From positions 3,844,001-3,908,000 of the forward strand of contig NZ_CP075170.1 in NCBI RefSeq assembly GCF_024399315.1: a DNA stretch of 64,000 nt, read 5' to 3'. This document shows positions 56,282 to 64,000 of this stretch, piece by piece; the stretch's first letter is position 1, and each line of letters begins with the position of its first letter. This DNA is from Chryseobacterium sp. MA9 (lineage in GTDB: Bacteria; Bacteroidota; Bacteroidia; Flavobacteriales; Weeksellaceae). The position numbers and the translations under genes were made by a program. The notes under the pieces are model-generated. The model did not search any database. It saw only the letters and a list, made by a program, of their open reading frames with translations, and had not been told where the DNA came from.

Positions 56282-56287
56282 AAAAAA

Positions 56288-57211
56288 ATGCAAACAACAG
56301 ATACAGTATTAATGATAGAGCCGATTGCATTCGGTTACAACGCTGAAACAGCAAAAAATAATTACTTTCAGGTAGAACAGACAGGGTCGGATATCCAGTC
56401 AAAAGCCTTGGCAGAGTTCAATACCTTTGTCGGAAAGCTGAGAGGAAAAGGAATCAATGTGATTACTATAAAAGATACATTGGATCCTCATACTCCGGAT
56501 TCTATTTTCCCGAATAACTGGGTGAGTTTCCATAAAGACGGGAAGGTGGTTTTATACCCGATGTTCGCATCCAACAGAAGAGTAGAAAGAAGAGAAGATA
56601 TTATTGAAAGCATCAAAAATCAGGGCTTTGAAGTTGCTGAAATTGATGACTGGTCTTTTCCTGAAACTCAGGGACATTTTCTGGAAGGAACGGGAAGTAT
56701 GATTTTCGATCACGATAATAAAATTGCTTACGGTTCTGTTTCTTTGAGGCTGGATGAAAAACTGTTCCGAGAATTCTGTGCAAAATTCGGATTCACTCCG
56801 GTTGTTTTCCATTCATTTCAGACGGTAGGAACAGAAAGACTTCCTATCTATCATACCAACGTAATGATGTGTGTGGCAGACAAGTTTGTAGTAATCTGTC
56901 TTGATTGTATTGATGATGAGCTGGAAAGAGAAAAAGTAATAGAAACGATTAAAGGCTCAGGAAAAGAAATCATCGAAATTTCAGAAGACCAAATGCAGCA
57001 GTTTGCAGGAAATATGCTTCAGGTTCAGAACAAAGAAGGTGAAAAATTCCTGGTGATGAGCCAGACAGCTTATCAGTCTTTATCTTCAGAACAGGTAGCT
57101 GCTATTGAAAAATACTGCGAAATTATCTATTCAGACCTGAATACCATTGAAGTAAATGGAGGAGGAAGCGCAAGATGTATGCTTGCTGAGGTTTTTCTTC
57201 CAAAAAAATAA
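56288..57211 (+). CDS. ctlX: Citrulline utilisation hydrolase CtlX-like
   Basis: 307 residues, same superfamily as the preceding gene but a different branch. Features are PHTPDSIFPNNWVSFH (substrate Asp/Asn), GHFLEGTGSMIFDH (Glu and His), PIYHTNVMMCV, and the C-terminal NGGGSARCMLAEVF with the nucleophile Cys. CtlX-type enzymes are proposed to hydrolyse citrulline to ornithine, CO2 and ammonia; that would feed polyamine synthesis by the next genes. Start ATG 56288. Confidence 0.8.
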   Translation: MQTTDTVLMIEPIAFGYNAETAKNNYFQVEQTGSDIQSKALAEFNTFVGKLRGKGINVITIKDTLDPHTPDSIFPNNWVSFHKDGKVVLYPMFASNRRVERREDIIESIKNQGFEVAEIDDWSFPETQGHFLEGTGSMIFDHDNKIAYGSVSLRLDEKLFREFCAKFGFTPVVFHSFQTVGTERLPIYHTNVMMCVADKFVVICLDCIDDELEREKVIETIKGSGKEIIEISEDQMQQFAGNMLQVQNKEGEKFLVMSQTAYQSLSSEQVAAIEKYCEIIYSDLNTIEVNGGGSARCMLAEVFLPKK

Positions 57212-57232
57212 TATATTTACGGAAAAAATTAA

Positions 57233-57592
57233 TTGAACCCATTATCAAGTAAAGGTTTACATATTCTTCTGACTTTGGAAACAGAGTCAGAAGATTTGTT
57301 ATTAGACAGCAAAGGTTTTCTCACATTTACAGAAGAGATTCTGAAAACCAAGGATGTGGAAATTGTAGGAATAACCAATCATATTTTTGAGAATGATAGC
57401 TTTACTTCCGCAGTGATCCTTAAAGAGTCTCACCTTTGTATCCATACGTGGCCGGAATTTAAACAGCTTACTTTTGATGTTTTTCTTTGCAATTATACGC
57501 AGAATAATACCACAAAAGTAGAGCAGATTGCAGATGAAGTGGTTCAGTATTTTAAAGCTAATACCATTCAGAAACACAAAATTTACAGATAA
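57233..57592 (+). CDS. speD: S-adenosylmethionine decarboxylase proenzyme (class 1B), TTG start
   Basis: 119 residues. Self-cleaves to form a pyruvoyl group and makes decarboxylated AdoMet, the aminopropyl donor for spermidine. Ser66 in ESHLCIHTWPE is the cleavage and pyruvoyl residue, with His71 and Cys86 (VFLC). The 66/71/86 spacing is the same as in the well-studied Thermotoga enzyme (63/68/83). The only usable start is TTG 57233, right after an in-frame stop. 21 bp after ctlX and 3 bp before the DUF4178-type gene. Confidence 0.93.
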   Translation: MNPLSSKGLHILLTLETESEDLLLDSKGFLTFTEEILKTKDVEIVGITNHIFENDSFTSAVILKESHLCIHTWPEFKQLTFDVFLCNYTQNNTTKVEQIADEVVQYFKANTIQKHKIYR

Positions 57593-57595
57593 GAA

Positions 57596-59053
57596 ATGCA
57601 CTATGTCTGCCCAGCATGCGAATCAGAAAATAAATTAGATCTTACTTTTCCTATCGAGGAATATGTTTGCCAAACCTGCTCCCATCTCATTGATGTAGCA
57701 GGAAACAAGCATACCAAACATTTGAAAGTGCCGACAGAAAATGTTGTATTGGATGTCGGACAAAAAGGGAAAATTGAAGGTGTAGAATATACGGTCGTTG
57801 CGATTATTGTTAAGAAATATGGAAACAGCATTTTCTGGCGCGAATATTATTTAAAAGACAGCAAAGGAAATGATGCTTTCCTGAGTGAAAGTGACGGGCA
57901 TTGGGTTTTCCTGCTCTCAATGCACCCTGATGATTTTAAAAGTAAAAATTCAAAATTACCAACCTATCTCGGAAGAACTTATCGCTGGTATGAAAATACT
58001 CCATGCAGTATCGAAGCGGCAGCTGGTTTTTTTGATGAACATCTGGATTTCAGTATTGCTACTTACAAAGAATACGTCAATGGAACCCGTATGATCTCAC
58101 AGGAGAAGACGAGCAAGAAAAGCCAGTACTTCTACGGAGTCCACATATCAAAATATGATGTTAAAAGAGCTTTTAAAATAGCTCATATGCCCTATTATAC
58201 GGGAGTTGGAATCGTTCAGCCGTATTATTTCAACATCAGACAGTTGGTCAACATCTTTTGTGTGGCAGCATTGATGATATGTTTGCTTCAGCTGTATGTT
58301 TATACATCAAGAACTAACGAAACCGTTTTTGCGGAGACCATCAATTTTACAGATGTAAAAGATAAGGAATTGGTCAGTAAAAGTTTTACACTTTCAGGAG
58401 GCTCAGCTCCATTAAAGGTCAATGCATTTTCAGGAGTTGATAATTCCTGGGCAAATATCCAGTTGAGTCTTGTGAATGAAAATACCAATGAAATTATCTA
58501 TACCTCCAAAGATATCGAACAATATCATGGTTACGAAGATGGAGAAAGCTGGTCAGAAGGAAGTCAGTCCGAAGATTTTAATCTCTGTGGAGTAGGCTCC
58601 GGAAAATATCACTTCATTATTTCAGCCGAAAAAGAAGGAGGCTTACCTTCATTTTCAGGTCTTACATCGCCTGATTCAAAGGTCATGATATCACGGGATA
58701 AATCAGGAATCATTGAGATTACTGATATATTCAAGGTGCAGACCAAAACTTTTACAGACGGACAGACGCTGGAAAAAGATACCTCGGAAGTAATCAGACT
58801 TGCCAAAACATCGTTCGGAACTCAAAAGCTGGACTCCCTTATTAATACTGAAGCACTTAAACTCACTACAGATCCCATTTCAAGCAATACCTATGTACAG
58901 CTCAAAGCAACCTGGCTTCCCGTTTCATTCTGGAACTTCGGATTTATTTTATTCATAATGGTTGTTCTCTTTGTGGCTATATTGATAGGAAGACATTTCT
59001 TTAATGTAAATAAATGGAAGAACAGTTCAAACTCCCCTTATCCCACATCATGA
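57596..59053 (+). CDS. DUF4178-type membrane protein with N-terminal zinc ribbon
   Basis: 485 residues. Zinc-ribbon CPAC (Cys5, Cys8) and CQTC (Cys25, Cys28). A DUF4178-like repeat follows (LDVGQKGKIEGVEYTVVAII, REYYLKDSKGNDAFLSESDGHWVFL). Then a TM near residue 222-240, a periplasmic beta-rich domain, and a second TM near 445-468. Such proteins are encoded next to AdoMet decarboxylase, spermidine synthase and DUF350 genes in many bacteria, in clusters of uncertain function. The stop overlaps the next start (ATGA). Confidence 0.8.
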   Translation: MHYVCPACESENKLDLTFPIEEYVCQTCSHLIDVAGNKHTKHLKVPTENVVLDVGQKGKIEGVEYTVVAIIVKKYGNSIFWREYYLKDSKGNDAFLSESDGHWVFLLSMHPDDFKSKNSKLPTYLGRTYRWYENTPCSIEAAAGFFDEHLDFSIATYKEYVNGTRMISQEKTSKKSQYFYGVHISKYDVKRAFKIAHMPYYTGVGIVQPYYFNIRQLVNIFCVAALMICLLQLYVYTSRTNETVFAETINFTDVKDKELVSKSFTLSGGSAPLKVNAFSGVDNSWANIQLSLVNENTNEIIYTSKDIEQYHGYEDGESWSEGSQSEDFNLCGVGSGKYHFIISAEKEGGLPSFSGLTSPDSKVMISRDKSGIIEITDIFKVQTKTFTDGQTLEKDTSEVIRLAKTSFGTQKLDSLINTEALKLTTDPISSNTYVQLKATWLPVSFWNFGFILFIMVVLFVAILIGRHFFNVNKWKNSSNSPYPTS

Positions 59054-59244
59054 TGAGCAAAATATTAAATTACATAAGACAAAACTGGATTCTCTGTCTG
59101 ATTGGAGGATTTTTCATGACTTGGTTCGTATACCTTACTTATCAGGGAAATCAGGTATGCGACTGTGCTAAAACGGAAACATACCGTGACGGAACTACCA
59201 GAAGCCATTCCAGAGTAGGATTCTACAGATACTATCACAAATAA
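59050..59244 (+). CDS. Small single-TM protein with a Cys pair
   Basis: 64 residues: MMSKILNYIRQNWILC then one TM helix, and a short outside tail with CDCAKTETYRDGTTRSH. Start ATG 59050 overlaps the DUF4178 stop by 4 bp. No family recognised; belongs to the island by tight coupling. Confidence 0.75.
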   Translation: MMSKILNYIRQNWILCLIGGFFMTWFVYLTYQGNQVCDCAKTETYRDGTTRSHSRVGFYRYYHK

Positions 59245-59257
59245 AAATATAAAAACT

Positions 59258-59473
59258 ATGGACAACATCAATTTCTTACCCATATTAAACTCGGTTCTTT
59301 ACTCATTCTTAGGAATCGCAATTCTTCTCGTGTGCTATTTCATTATCGAAAAACTTACACCGGAGAAAACATGGCATGAGATCGCTCAGAACAAAAATAT
59401 AGCACTGGCTATTGTCTTCGGGGCATTTATCATCGGAATTTCAATGATTATAAGCGCTGCAATTCATGGATAA
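59258..59473 (+). CDS. DUF350-family small membrane protein
   Basis: 71 residues with two TM helices (SVLYSFLGIAILLVCYFIIEKL and IALAIVFGAFIIGISMIISA), one DUF350 unit (YjfL-like). DUF350 proteins recur in clusters with spermidine-synthase-like and AdoMet-decarboxylase genes. It overlaps the next gene by 8 bp. Confidence 0.85.
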   Translation: MDNINFLPILNSVLYSFLGIAILLVCYFIIEKLTPEKTWHEIAQNKNIALAIVFGAFIIGISMIISAAIHG

Positions 59474-62400
59474 GAAGAGGATTCCTCTTGAGCTGCTTTT
59501 ATTGTTTTCAGTATTCGTCATTGCTACATGTGGATTGATTTATGAGCTGGTGGCTGGAGCCCTGGCGAGCTATCTTTTAGGAGACTCTGTAAAGCAGTTT
59601 TCTTTCATTATTGGGGTATATCTTTTTTCAATGGGAGTAGGCTCCTATCTTGCGAAATTCATCAAAGGAAATCTTATTGATAAATTCATTGAGATCGAAA
59701 TCCTTGTAGGAATTGTAGGCGGAATCAGCTCTGTGGTGCTGTTTATTTTGTTTAATACACTCGCACACTTTGAAAGCGTTCTATACCTCTTTGTCTTTTT
59801 CACAGGCTGTCTCGTTGGAGTGGAAATCCCGCTTCTGATGAACATTCTGAAAGACAGAGTACAGTTTAAAGATTTAGTTTCAAACGTCTTCGCATTCGAT
59901 TATATCGGAGCTTTACTCGCATCTATCCTTTTTCCGTTGGTTTTGATTCCGAAGCTGGGAATTGTAAAAACGCCTTTGTTTTTTGGGTTAATCAATATCT
60001 CGATTGCGATATTTCTATGCTATTACCTTACAAAGGAATTGTCAAAACCCTTATCATTAAAAGTAAAATCTATTGCCGCATTTGCTTTTCTGTTGGGGCT
60101 TTTCTTTTTCTCTGATACGATTTTATCTTACTCTGAAGAAAAACTATACGGTGAAAATGTAGTCTATACCAAAAGCTCACCCTATCAAAGAATCGTTTTA
60201 ACGAGAAATACTCACGAGTTTCGTTTATATCTGAATAACAACTTACAGTTTTCATCCACCGATGAATACCGCTATCATGAAGCATTGGTACATCCTGCGA
60301 TGTCTATGGCAAAAAACATTGATAACGTTCTCATTCTTGGTGGCGGTGATGGTTTTGCAGCCAGAGAAGTATTAGAATACAAAGACGTTAAAAAAGTAAC
60401 ACTTGTAGATCTTGATGGGGAAATGACCAGGTTTTTCAAGACCAACGAAACCATGCGCAGGCTGAACCAAAATTCTTTTTCCAATCCGAAAGTGGAAGTC
60501 ATCAATAAAGACGCTTACACTTGGGTAAAAGACAGTAAAAAGAAGTTTGATGTCATCATCATAGACTTTCCGGATCCGTCAAATTACAGCTTAGGAAAAC
60601 TATATTCCCTGCAGTTTTATAAAGAATTGGAGAGATTAACAACTCTTGATACAAAGATTGTGGTTCAGACCACTTCTCCGTATTTTGCTCCGAAATCTTT
60701 CTGGTGCATCGAAAAAACAATCAATCAGATTTTTCCTTTCACTGCAGCATACCATACCTATGTTCCGTCTTTTGGAGAATGGGGGTTTTCTATGGCTTCA
60801 TTTGAACCTGTCAACAACAGAATCTACAGAAAGCTGCCTGGGTTAAAATATTATGATTATAATTTTTCGCAAATGGCCTATTTTAATAAAGATATGAAAG
60901 TGAAAGACGTAGAAGTTAACCGTCTGGATAACCAGATATTAGTCCGTTATTTCGATGAAGAGTGGGGGGGAAAGTACAGTAGAAAGGATTTTCTTAAAAC
61001 TATATTTTTAGGTAGCCTGATGCTTCCCTTTTTGCAGTATTGCGGAAAGAAAGTAAAATCTTTGCTGCTGAAAATTACCGGGACAAACCATGTTCTCGGC
61101 CATAAGCTATGGGCAAAAGATTTTCCACAATTTTCAGAAGTTATCCACACCAAATATCTTATTGTGGGTGGCGGAATTTCCGGACTTTCGGCATGCAGAT
61201 TCTTCAGCCAGAATAATGAACAGGATTACCTTCTCCTTGAAATGGAAAACCATCTTGGAGGAAATTCTTCCAACGGACAGAATTCATTTTCAAAATTTCC
61301 TTTGGGAGCACATTATTTACCCTTACCCAATAAGGAAAACCTTGAAATCATAAAATTTCTGAAAGAATGTAAAATTTGCCTGGGAACTGAAGAGGATAGG
61401 GAACCTATTCTTGATGAATACCAAATGACTTTTCCACAGCAGGAAAGACTGTTCTATAAAAACTCCTGGCAGAGCGATATTGTTCCTCAAAAAGGTATTT
61501 CAAAAGAAACTCAGCAAGAGCTTAACCGCTTTTTTAAGTTAATGGATGAATTTCGTGTAAAGAAAGATCCACAGGGAAAATATTGGTTTGCTATTCCGGT
61601 GCATGATTCAAGCAAGGAAGATGAGGTTTTAAAGTTTGAAAAAATCATTTTCAAAGACTGGCTCAAGGAAAATAACTATCATTCCGAAGAACTTCTCTGG
61701 CTTCTGGATTACTCCTGCAGAGATGATTTCGGATTAGGAATAGATTACGTTTCAGCGTGGGCGGGAATTCATTATTTTGCCGGTAGAAAAAACAACTGGA
61801 GCACGAAGTATAAAGATCAGGTATTCACATGGCCGGAAGGAAATGCAAGGCTTGCCAAACACTTTTCAAAATATACAGAGGGAAAACATAGATCAGGAAA
61901 TCTGGTTTTTGATGTGAAAATCAATGATAAAGTTGAGGTACTGAGTTTTGATAATACCCAAAAGAAAACCAAAAAAATCATTGCTGATAAAGTACTGTTT
62001 GCAACACCACAATTTGTGAATGAAAGAATTTTTAATCATAAAAAAGCATCTTCATTTCATTATGTACCCTGGCTTTTAACAACCATTACGCTGAAGAATG
62101 AATTTGGAGGAGATGAAGAACTCGCCTGGGATAATGTGATCTATGGATCTTCCGGTTTGGGCTATATCTTTGACCAACATCAGAATCTGAACCAGATTAT
62201 TGGTGAGAAAGTGATTACCCACTATAAAAGCTTTTCAACAGCAGACTGTAAAAAAGCAAGGAAAAAGCTTTATGCTATGAAAGAATCTGAACTTAAAACT
62301 TTAGTTTTGGATGATCTGAGGAAAGCCCACCCATTGATAGAAGATTTCATTCTGGAAATGCAGTTTCATAAAATAGGACATGCCATGATTGCTCCGGTTC

Positions 62401-62546
62401 CCAATCAGATTTTTGGAGAAGAAACCAGAACTGCGAAAGAGCCTGTAGAGGGTAAAATTTTCTTTGCCCATTCCGATCTTTCGGGAATATCTATTTTTGA
62501 AGAAGCATTCTATCAGGGAATTCGGACTGCGGAACAAATGATATAA
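59466..62546 (+). CDS. Membrane spermidine synthase-like domain fused to an FAD amine-oxidase-like domain
   Basis: 1026 residues. Residues 1-210: about seven TM helices. Residues 220-500: spermidine-synthase fold with an AdoMet site (NVLILGGGDGFAAREVLEY, VTLVDLDGEM) and IIIDFPDPSNYSLGKLYS. Residues about 505-530 look like an exported-protein start (SRKDFLKTIFLGSLMLPFLQ, twin-arginine-like). From 560: FAD domain (YLIVGGGISGLSACRFF, EMENHLGGNSS) ending with FAHSDLSGISIFEEAFYQG, like amine oxidases. The junction is on a G7 run (60964-60970). With one more G the frame would end at once (WGGKVQ-stop) and ATG 60954 would start the FAD gene. The fusion may be real or an indel. Confidence 0.85.
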   Translation: MDKKRIPLELLLLFSVFVIATCGLIYELVAGALASYLLGDSVKQFSFIIGVYLFSMGVGSYLAKFIKGNLIDKFIEIEILVGIVGGISSVVLFILFNTLAHFESVLYLFVFFTGCLVGVEIPLLMNILKDRVQFKDLVSNVFAFDYIGALLASILFPLVLIPKLGIVKTPLFFGLINISIAIFLCYYLTKELSKPLSLKVKSIAAFAFLLGLFFFSDTILSYSEEKLYGENVVYTKSSPYQRIVLTRNTHEFRLYLNNNLQFSSTDEYRYHEALVHPAMSMAKNIDNVLILGGGDGFAAREVLEYKDVKKVTLVDLDGEMTRFFKTNETMRRLNQNSFSNPKVEVINKDAYTWVKDSKKKFDVIIIDFPDPSNYSLGKLYSLQFYKELERLTTLDTKIVVQTTSPYFAPKSFWCIEKTINQIFPFTAAYHTYVPSFGEWGFSMASFEPVNNRIYRKLPGLKYYDYNFSQMAYFNKDMKVKDVEVNRLDNQILVRYFDEEWGGKYSRKDFLKTIFLGSLMLPFLQYCGKKVKSLLLKITGTNHVLGHKLWAKDFPQFSEVIHTKYLIVGGGISGLSACRFFSQNNEQDYLLLEMENHLGGNSSNGQNSFSKFPLGAHYLPLPNKENLEIIKFLKECKICLGTEEDREPILDEYQMTFPQQERLFYKNSWQSDIVPQKGISKETQQELNRFFKLMDEFRVKKDPQGKYWFAIPVHDSSKEDEVLKFEKIIFKDWLKENNYHSEELLWLLDYSCRDDFGLGIDYVSAWAGIHYFAGRKNNWSTKYKDQVFTWPEGNARLAKHFSKYTEGKHRSGNLVFDVKINDKVEVLSFDNTQKKTKKIIADKVLFATPQFVNERIFNHKKASSFHYVPWLLTTITLKNEFGGDEELAWDNVIYGSSGLGYIFDQHQNLNQIIGEKVITHYKSFSTADCKKARKKLYAMKESELKTLVLDDLRKAHPLIEDFILEMQFHKIGHAMIAPVPNQIFGEETRTAKEPVEGKIFFAHSDLSGISIFEEAFYQGIRTAEQMI
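60964..60970 (+). repeat. G7 homopolymer at the fusion junction
   Basis: Seven G at the boundary of the two domains. G8 would give two overlapping genes, G7 gives one fused ORF. Confidence 0.8.
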
Positions 62547-62556
62547 AAATAATACA

Positions 62557-63582
62557 ATGAAACAGCCCTGGATACATAATGCAAAAACAGACTGGTGGTT
62601 TATTCTATCACCGCCTTTTGTTGTATTGTTGATTGTTTTTCTTTTTCAGAAACAGATTCAGGGGCTGGAAAATCATTACTCTTTTTATACATGGCTTTTT
62701 CTGATTGTTTTTGTGGATGTGGCTCATGTATATTCTACCTTGTTTAAGACCTATTTTGTAAAAGGAGAAACACAAAAAAACAAGCTGCTTTATCTCGGAA
62801 TTCCTGCTGTAAGCTGGATTTTGGGGATTATTCTGTTTCAGTTCGGAAGTCTGACATTTTGGTCGGTACTGGCATTGGTTGCCGTTTTTCATTTTATACG
62901 CCAGCAGTATGGCTTTATGAGGATCTATGCGCGCTTTGAACAGAATAACTGGAGCAAAAAAATAGATGAGGTTGCTGTTTATTCTGCGACCATTTATCCG
63001 ATGTTGTACTGGTTTAAGACTCCCCGCGCCTTTACCTGGTTTGTCAATAATGAGTTTAACTGGCTTCAAAATCTTCCGGATTATATTCCTTTGATTACGG
63101 TAATATATTTTATAATTCTGATCGTTTGGATCGTTAAAACTGCTTTTGAAGCTTTTAAAACAAAAAATATTAATATTCCCAAAACTGCATTGATTACCGG
63201 AACTTTCCTTTCCTGGTATTTCGGGATTGTTTACTTTAACAATGATCTCCTTTTTACTTTTCTGAATGTGGTTTCTCACGGGATTCCTTATATCACATTG
63301 ATTTATATCCGGGAAATACAGCAAAAGGAAAATCATCAGATGAACTGGATGCAGGTTTTTAAATCTTTTTCAGGAATATTTTTATTTATAGGCGTTATTT
63401 TAGGTTTCGCCTTTTTGGAAGAATTTTTATGGGAAACTTTAGTATGGAATGAACATTTTTCTCTGAATATAATTATTCCAGAAAAATTGTTTCAGTTCCT
63501 CGTTCCGTTGCTGGTTGTTCCCCAGCTTACTCATTATCTGCTTGATGGCTTTATTTGGAGAAAACCAAAAAAAGTTAATTAA
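62557..63582 (+). CDS. Multi-pass membrane protein with conserved-looking His motifs
   Basis: 341 residues, eight to nine TM helices. Histidines occur at regular places near the membrane: DVAHVYST, VFHFIRQQYGF, NVVSHGIPY and THYLLDGFIWR. This is reminiscent of membrane di-metal or haem-type enzymes, but I do not recognise the family. It starts 10 bp after the fused synthase gene, so it is part of the same transcript and may act on the same product. Confidence 0.8.
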   Translation: MKQPWIHNAKTDWWFILSPPFVVLLIVFLFQKQIQGLENHYSFYTWLFLIVFVDVAHVYSTLFKTYFVKGETQKNKLLYLGIPAVSWILGIILFQFGSLTFWSVLALVAVFHFIRQQYGFMRIYARFEQNNWSKKIDEVAVYSATIYPMLYWFKTPRAFTWFVNNEFNWLQNLPDYIPLITVIYFIILIVWIVKTAFEAFKTKNINIPKTALITGTFLSWYFGIVYFNNDLLFTFLNVVSHGIPYITLIYIREIQQKENHQMNWMQVFKSFSGIFLFIGVILGFAFLEEFLWETLVWNEHFSLNIIIPEKLFQFLVPLLVVPQLTHYLLDGFIWRKPKKVN

Positions 63583-63609
63583 CTTTGCCATAATCTTTAA
63601 AATCTAAAA

Positions 63610-64000
63610 ATGAGACAATATTTTCTGTCACTGGCAATTTTTCTTGGAATGATTGTAGGGGCTCAGCAGAAAACTTTCTGTAATCCCATTAATATTGATT
63701 ATGGTTATACGCCTTTCGAAGTTTTTTCAAAACAGGGGAAACACCGTGCTACAGCAGATCCGGTGATTGTTAATTTTAAGAATAAACTTTTTCTTTTTTC
63801 TACCAATCAGGAAGGGTACTGGTACAGTGATGATATGCTGGACTGGAAGTTTGTAAAGAGGAAATTTCTCAGGGACAATAAATATACCCATGACCTTAAT
63901 GCTCCGGCTGTCTGGGCAATGAAAGATACTTTGTACGTCTATGGTTCTACCTGGGAACAGGATTTTCCGATCTGGAAAAGTACGAACCCCACCAAAGATG
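63610..64000 (+). CDS. GH43-like secreted glycosidase, 3' end cut off
   Basis: At least 130 residues, open at the right edge. Signal peptide MRQYFLSLAIFLGMIVGAQQ. Then FCNPINIDYGYTPF, HRATADPVIV with the Asp expected for a five-bladed propeller glycosidase, and LFLFSTNQEGYWYSDDMLDW. This fits the GH43 family; substrate (arabinan, xylan or other) is not visible. It is 27 bp after the membrane protein stop, without a clear terminator in between. Confidence 0.78.
   Translation, partial: MRQYFLSLAIFLGMIVGAQQKTFCNPINIDYGYTPFEVFSKQGKHRATADPVIVNFKNKLFLFSTNQEGYWYSDDMLDWKFVKRKFLRDNKYTHDLNAPAVWAMKDTLYVYGSTWEQDFPIWKSTNPTKD

Noticed and set aside
62608-63336. 242-aa minus-strand open frame
   Set aside because: It is the antisense shadow of the membrane protein gene, rich in Lys/Asn with no domain or start context.

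Overview
The window looks like one contiguous chromosomal segment of a low-GC Bacteroidota bacterium, most likely Chryseobacterium or a close Weeksellaceae relative. The evidence is the TAnnTTTG-type -7 promoter elements (for example before the uS12 and uL3 genes), A-rich translation starts in place of Shine-Dalgarno sites, the CtlX, TonB-receptor and GG-leader peptide gene content, and the overall codon use. No tRNA, rRNA, CRISPR array, integrase or complete insertion sequence was seen.

Layout. 1-4.0 kb: end of a heavy-metal-type RND efflux system whose inner-membrane pump gene is split by a 7-bp tandem duplication. 4.0-8.0 kb: small accessory genes, two divergent GG-leader (bacteriocin-like) peptides, a YCII protein, pncB and dps. 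8.4-11.7 kb: str operon (rpsL-rpsG-fusA-rpsJ). 12.1-17.0 kb: iron-uptake block (TonB siderophore receptor, lipoprotein, PepSY membrane protein, iron-permease-like protein). 17.1-21.6 kb: secreted proteins of unknown function, plus a decayed partial duplication. 21.8-27.3 kb: glycerol regulon (outer-membrane protein, glpF, glpK, glpD, divergent glpR). 27.6-41.4 kb: the long S10-spc-alpha operon from rplC to rplQ including secY, infA and rpoA. It is separated from rpsJ by about 16 kb.

41.5-47.0 kb: a two-component locus (LuxR-type regulator, two unknown proteins, histidine kinase) followed by a small membrane peptide, a 104-aa protein and a 382-aa exported protein. The two gene groups carry the same 18-bp operator at the same distance from the same -7 box, so the regulator probably drives both. 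This is a strong candidate for an undescribed regulated system. 47.2-50.0 kb: enolase and citrate synthase. 50.0-55.0 kb: esterase, HxlR regulator, a membrane AraC regulator with an outer-membrane receptor, and a third GG-leader peptide.

55.3-63.6 kb: an arginine/polyamine island. It holds two guanidino-group-modifying enzymes, a pyruvoyl AdoMet decarboxylase, a DUF4178-type zinc-ribbon membrane protein, a small membrane protein, a DUF350 protein, a membrane spermidine-synthase-like protein fused in frame to an FAD amine-oxidase-like domain, and a histidine-containing multi-pass membrane protein. The fusion point sits exactly on a G7 tract. One extra G would give two separate overlapping genes, which makes this the most striking single observation. 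The window ends inside a GH43-like secreted glycosidase gene.
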